Shown: piece by piece, positions 6,794-8,191 of the stretch | Numbering within the stretch: the stretch's first letter is position 1 | How the letters are laid out: each line of letters starts with the position of its first letter | Assembly (NCBI RefSeq): GCF_001557215.1 | Contig: NZ_LSJM01000466.1 | Location: 1 to 8,191, forward strand | Direction of reading: 5' to 3' | Source of the DNA: Sphingomonas sp. CCH9-E2 | GTDB taxonomy: Bacteria > Pseudomonadota > Alphaproteobacteria > Sphingomonadales > Sphingomonadaceae | DNA: 8,191 nucleotides | Notes under the pieces: model-generated | What the model was told of the DNA's origin: nothing | Seen by the model: the letters and a program-made list of their open reading frames with translations, nothing else | The model's database searches: none | Made by a program: the position numbers and the translations under genes

Positions 6794-6825
6794 TTGTTCA
6801 CGCACAGCCCCCTTTCGACTATAGC
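6794..6825 (+). promoter_or_regulatory. Candidate miaB promoter giving a leaderless or nearly leaderless mRNA
   Basis: TTGTTC (6794-6799) and TATAGC (6820-6825) are separated by 20 nt; reading ACTATA (6818-6823) as the -10 gives 18 nt. Transcription would begin at about 6830-6833, within a few bases of the ATG at 6834. The bases before the ATG (CCCCGCGCC) contain no Shine-Dalgarno sequence, which fits leaderless translation, known to occur in alphaproteobacteria. Confidence 0.4.
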
Positions 6826-6833
6826 CCCGCGCC

Positions 6834-8144
6834 ATGAACGCCCCTCCCAAGACCTATCACGTCAAATCCTTCGGCTGTCAGATGAACGTCTATGACGGCG
6901 AGCGCATGGCCGAGCTGATGGCGGCACAGGGCATGACCGCAGCGGCAGACGCCGACAGCGCCGACCTGATCGTGCTCAACACCTGCCACATCCGCGAAAA
7001 GGCGACCGAGAAGGTCTATTCGGACATCGGCCGCTTCCGCAAATCCGCGCGCCTGGCCGATCGCACCGCGCCGATGATCGCGGTCGCCGGCTGCGTCGCA
7101 CAGGCCGAGGGTGAGGAAATCGCCAACCGCGCCAAGGTCGATATCGTGGTCGGCCCGCAAGCCTATCACAACCTGCCCGAACTGGTCGCCCAGGCCTCGG
7201 CACAGGGCCGCGCGATCGACACCGACATGCCTGCCATCGCCAAGTTCGGGGCGCTCCCCGCCCGGCGCAAGACTGGCCCGACCGCGTTCCTGACGGTGCA
7301 GGAAGGGTGCGACAAATTCTGCACCTATTGCGTCGTCCCCTACACCCGCGGTGCCGAGGTCAGCCGCCCCTTTACCGCAATCGTCGATGAGGCAAAGTCG
7401 CTGGTCGACGCCGGCGCGCGTGAGATCACTTTGCTCGGTCAGAACGTCAACGCGTGGGACGATGCCGAGGGCACCGGCCTGCACGGCCTGATCGCCGCAC
7501 TCGACAAGATCGATGGGCTGGCGCGCATCCGCTACACCACCAGCCACCCCAACGACATGAAGGAAGGCCTGATTCGCGCGCATGCGGAGGTCGAAAAGCT
7601 GATGCCCTTCCTCCATCTGCCGGTGCAGGCGGGCAATGACCGTATCCTGAAAGCGATGAACCGCAGCCACAGCCGCGATTCATATCTGCGCATCCTCGAC
7701 CGCGTCCGTGCCGCGCGACCCGACATCGCGCTGTCGGGCGACTTCATCGTCGGCTTCCCCGGCGAGACCGAAGAGGAGTTCCGCGATACGCTGAGCCTGG
7801 TCGACGCGGTCGGCTATGCCCAGTGTTTCAGCTTCAAATATAGCCCCCGCCCCGGCACCCCGGCCGCGGAAATGGACGGCGCGGTCCCCGAGGACGTCAT
7901 GGACGACCGCCTCCAGCGCCTGCAGGCCGCGCTCAACCGCGATCAGGCCGCGTTCAACGCCGCCAGCGTCGGCAAGACCTGCGACGTCCTGATCGAACGC
8001 GCCGGCCGCCACCCCGGCCAGCTGCTCGGCAAATCGCCCTGGCTGCAATCGGTCCACCTGACCACCGACGCCGCGATCGGCGATCTGGTACGAGTGCGGA
8101 TCGACAGCGCTGGCCCGAACTCGCTGGGTGGTGTGGCAATCTAA
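6834..8144 (+). CDS. miaB: tRNA-2-methylthio-N6-dimethylallyladenosine synthase MiaB
   Basis: A radical SAM methylthiotransferase that converts i6A37 to ms2i6A37 in tRNAs reading U-starting codons. The 436-residue length fits the family. The N-terminal UPF0004 domain carries the three ligands of the auxiliary 4Fe-4S cluster: Cys15 (SFGCQMN), Cys51 (NTCHIREKA) and Cys87 (AGCVAQ). The radical SAM core has the CxxxCxxC motif at Cys159, Cys163 and Cys166 ([17 protein letters not shown]), followed by LLGQNVNAW (200-208), the TTSHPNDM segment (235-242), [12 protein letters not shown] (261-272) and [14 protein letters not shown] (303-316). Residues about 375-436 form the TRAM tRNA-binding domain. 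HIREKA and VVPYTRG favour MiaB over the relatives RimO and MtaB. The gene is divergent from hisS, has no ribosome binding site before its ATG, and ends just before a palindromic repeat. All iron-sulfur ligands are present. Confidence 0.96.
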   Translation: MNAPPKTYHVKSFGCQMNVYDGERMAELMAAQGMTAAADADSADLIVLNTCHIREKATEKVYSDIGRFRKSARLADRTAPMIAVAGCVAQAEGEEIANRAKVDIVVGPQAYHNLPELVAQASAQGRAIDTDMPAIAKFGALPARRKTGPTAFLTVQEGCDKFCTYCVVPYTRGAEVSRPFTAIVDEAKSLVDAGAREITLLGQNVNAWDDAEGTGLHGLIAALDKIDGLARIRYTTSHPNDMKEGLIRAHAEVEKLMPFLHLPVQAGNDRILKAMNRSHSRDSYLRILDRVRAARPDIALSGDFIVGFPGETEEEFRDTLSLVDAVGYAQCFSFKYSPRPGTPAAEMDGAVPEDVMDDRLQRLQAALNRDQAAFNAASVGKTCDVLIERAGRHPGQLLGKSPWLQSVHLTTDAAIGDLVRVRIDSAGPNSLGGVAI

Positions 8145-8147
8145 ATT

Positions 8148-8188
8148 CCTCCCCTGCCCCGCAGGGGAGGTGGCAGCGCGCAGCGCTG
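8148..8188. repeat. Palindromic repeat after miaB; possible terminator, cut at the window edge
   Basis: Two adjacent hairpins: arms 8148-8157 and 8161-8170 form a perfect 10-bp stem with loop CCC, and arms 8174-8179 and 8183-8188 form a 6-bp stem with loop GCA. The first begins 3 nt after the miaB stop. There is no T-run, so it may act as a weak terminator or 3' end stabiliser rather than a classic terminator. Its sequence differs from the repeat pair beside prmC, and it may continue beyond the window. Confidence 0.65.
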
Positions 8189-8191
8189 ACG

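Noticed and set aside
5772..6824. Plus-strand open frame of 350 codons opposite hisS
   Set aside because: It has shadow-frame composition with no domain, and lies entirely over the conserved hisS catalytic domain and the promoter spacer.
6819..7670. Minus-strand open frame of 283 codons opposite miaB
   Set aside because: It is antisense to the Fe-S and radical SAM domains of MiaB. Its Gly/Asp/Val richness reflects the complement of those codons, with no family resemblance.

Overview
The window looks like a chromosomal core segment of a high-GC alphaproteobacterium, most probably a Sphingomonas-type member of the Sphingomonadales. The support is the GC-rich codon use, the gene order hisS-prfA-prmC-DUF4167, the tandem pair of envelope DUF4139 proteins, and short GC-rich palindromic repeats of a kind I associate with sphingomonad intergenic regions. 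This placement comes from recognising protein families, not from a database search.

Layout from left to right. On the minus strand, 1-2232 holds two tandem paralogous genes for exported DUF4139 proteins. The downstream one runs off the left edge. A candidate promoter and a strong terminator hairpin for the next gene lie in 2233-2364. Next on the minus strand is a gene for a DUF4167 protein with a conserved N-terminal core and a long charged, Arg/Asp/Asn-rich disordered tail (2365-3147). It probably starts at TTG. It is preceded by about 257 bases without a gene, which look like a structured 5' leader. Then come prmC (3405-4268), prfA (4363-5436) and hisS (5433-6752), all on the minus strand. 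hisS and prfA overlap as ATGA, and prfA and prmC are separated by a large inverted repeat. An 81-base divergent spacer separates hisS from miaB, which is on the plus strand (6834-8144). The window ends in a further palindromic repeat just after miaB.

Function. Four genes serve translation. HisRS charges tRNA-His, RF1 terminates at UAA/UAG, PrmC methylates the GGQ glutamine of RF1, and MiaB methylthiolates A37 of tRNAs. The modifying enzyme PrmC sits directly downstream of its substrate RF1. The DUF4139 pair is a separate, exported, uncharacterised unit.

Most of the window is ordinary core genome. The points worth a second look are: (i) the prmC start lies between the arms of a ~41-base inverted repeat, so the first ~15 codons are repeat-derived; (ii) the C-terminal part of hisS is lower in GC, uses rarer codons and has a divergent anticodon-binding domain; (iii) the DUF4167 gene has a structured leader; (iv) miaB may be read from a nearly leaderless transcript. 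I saw no convincing new defence, mobile or biosynthetic system.
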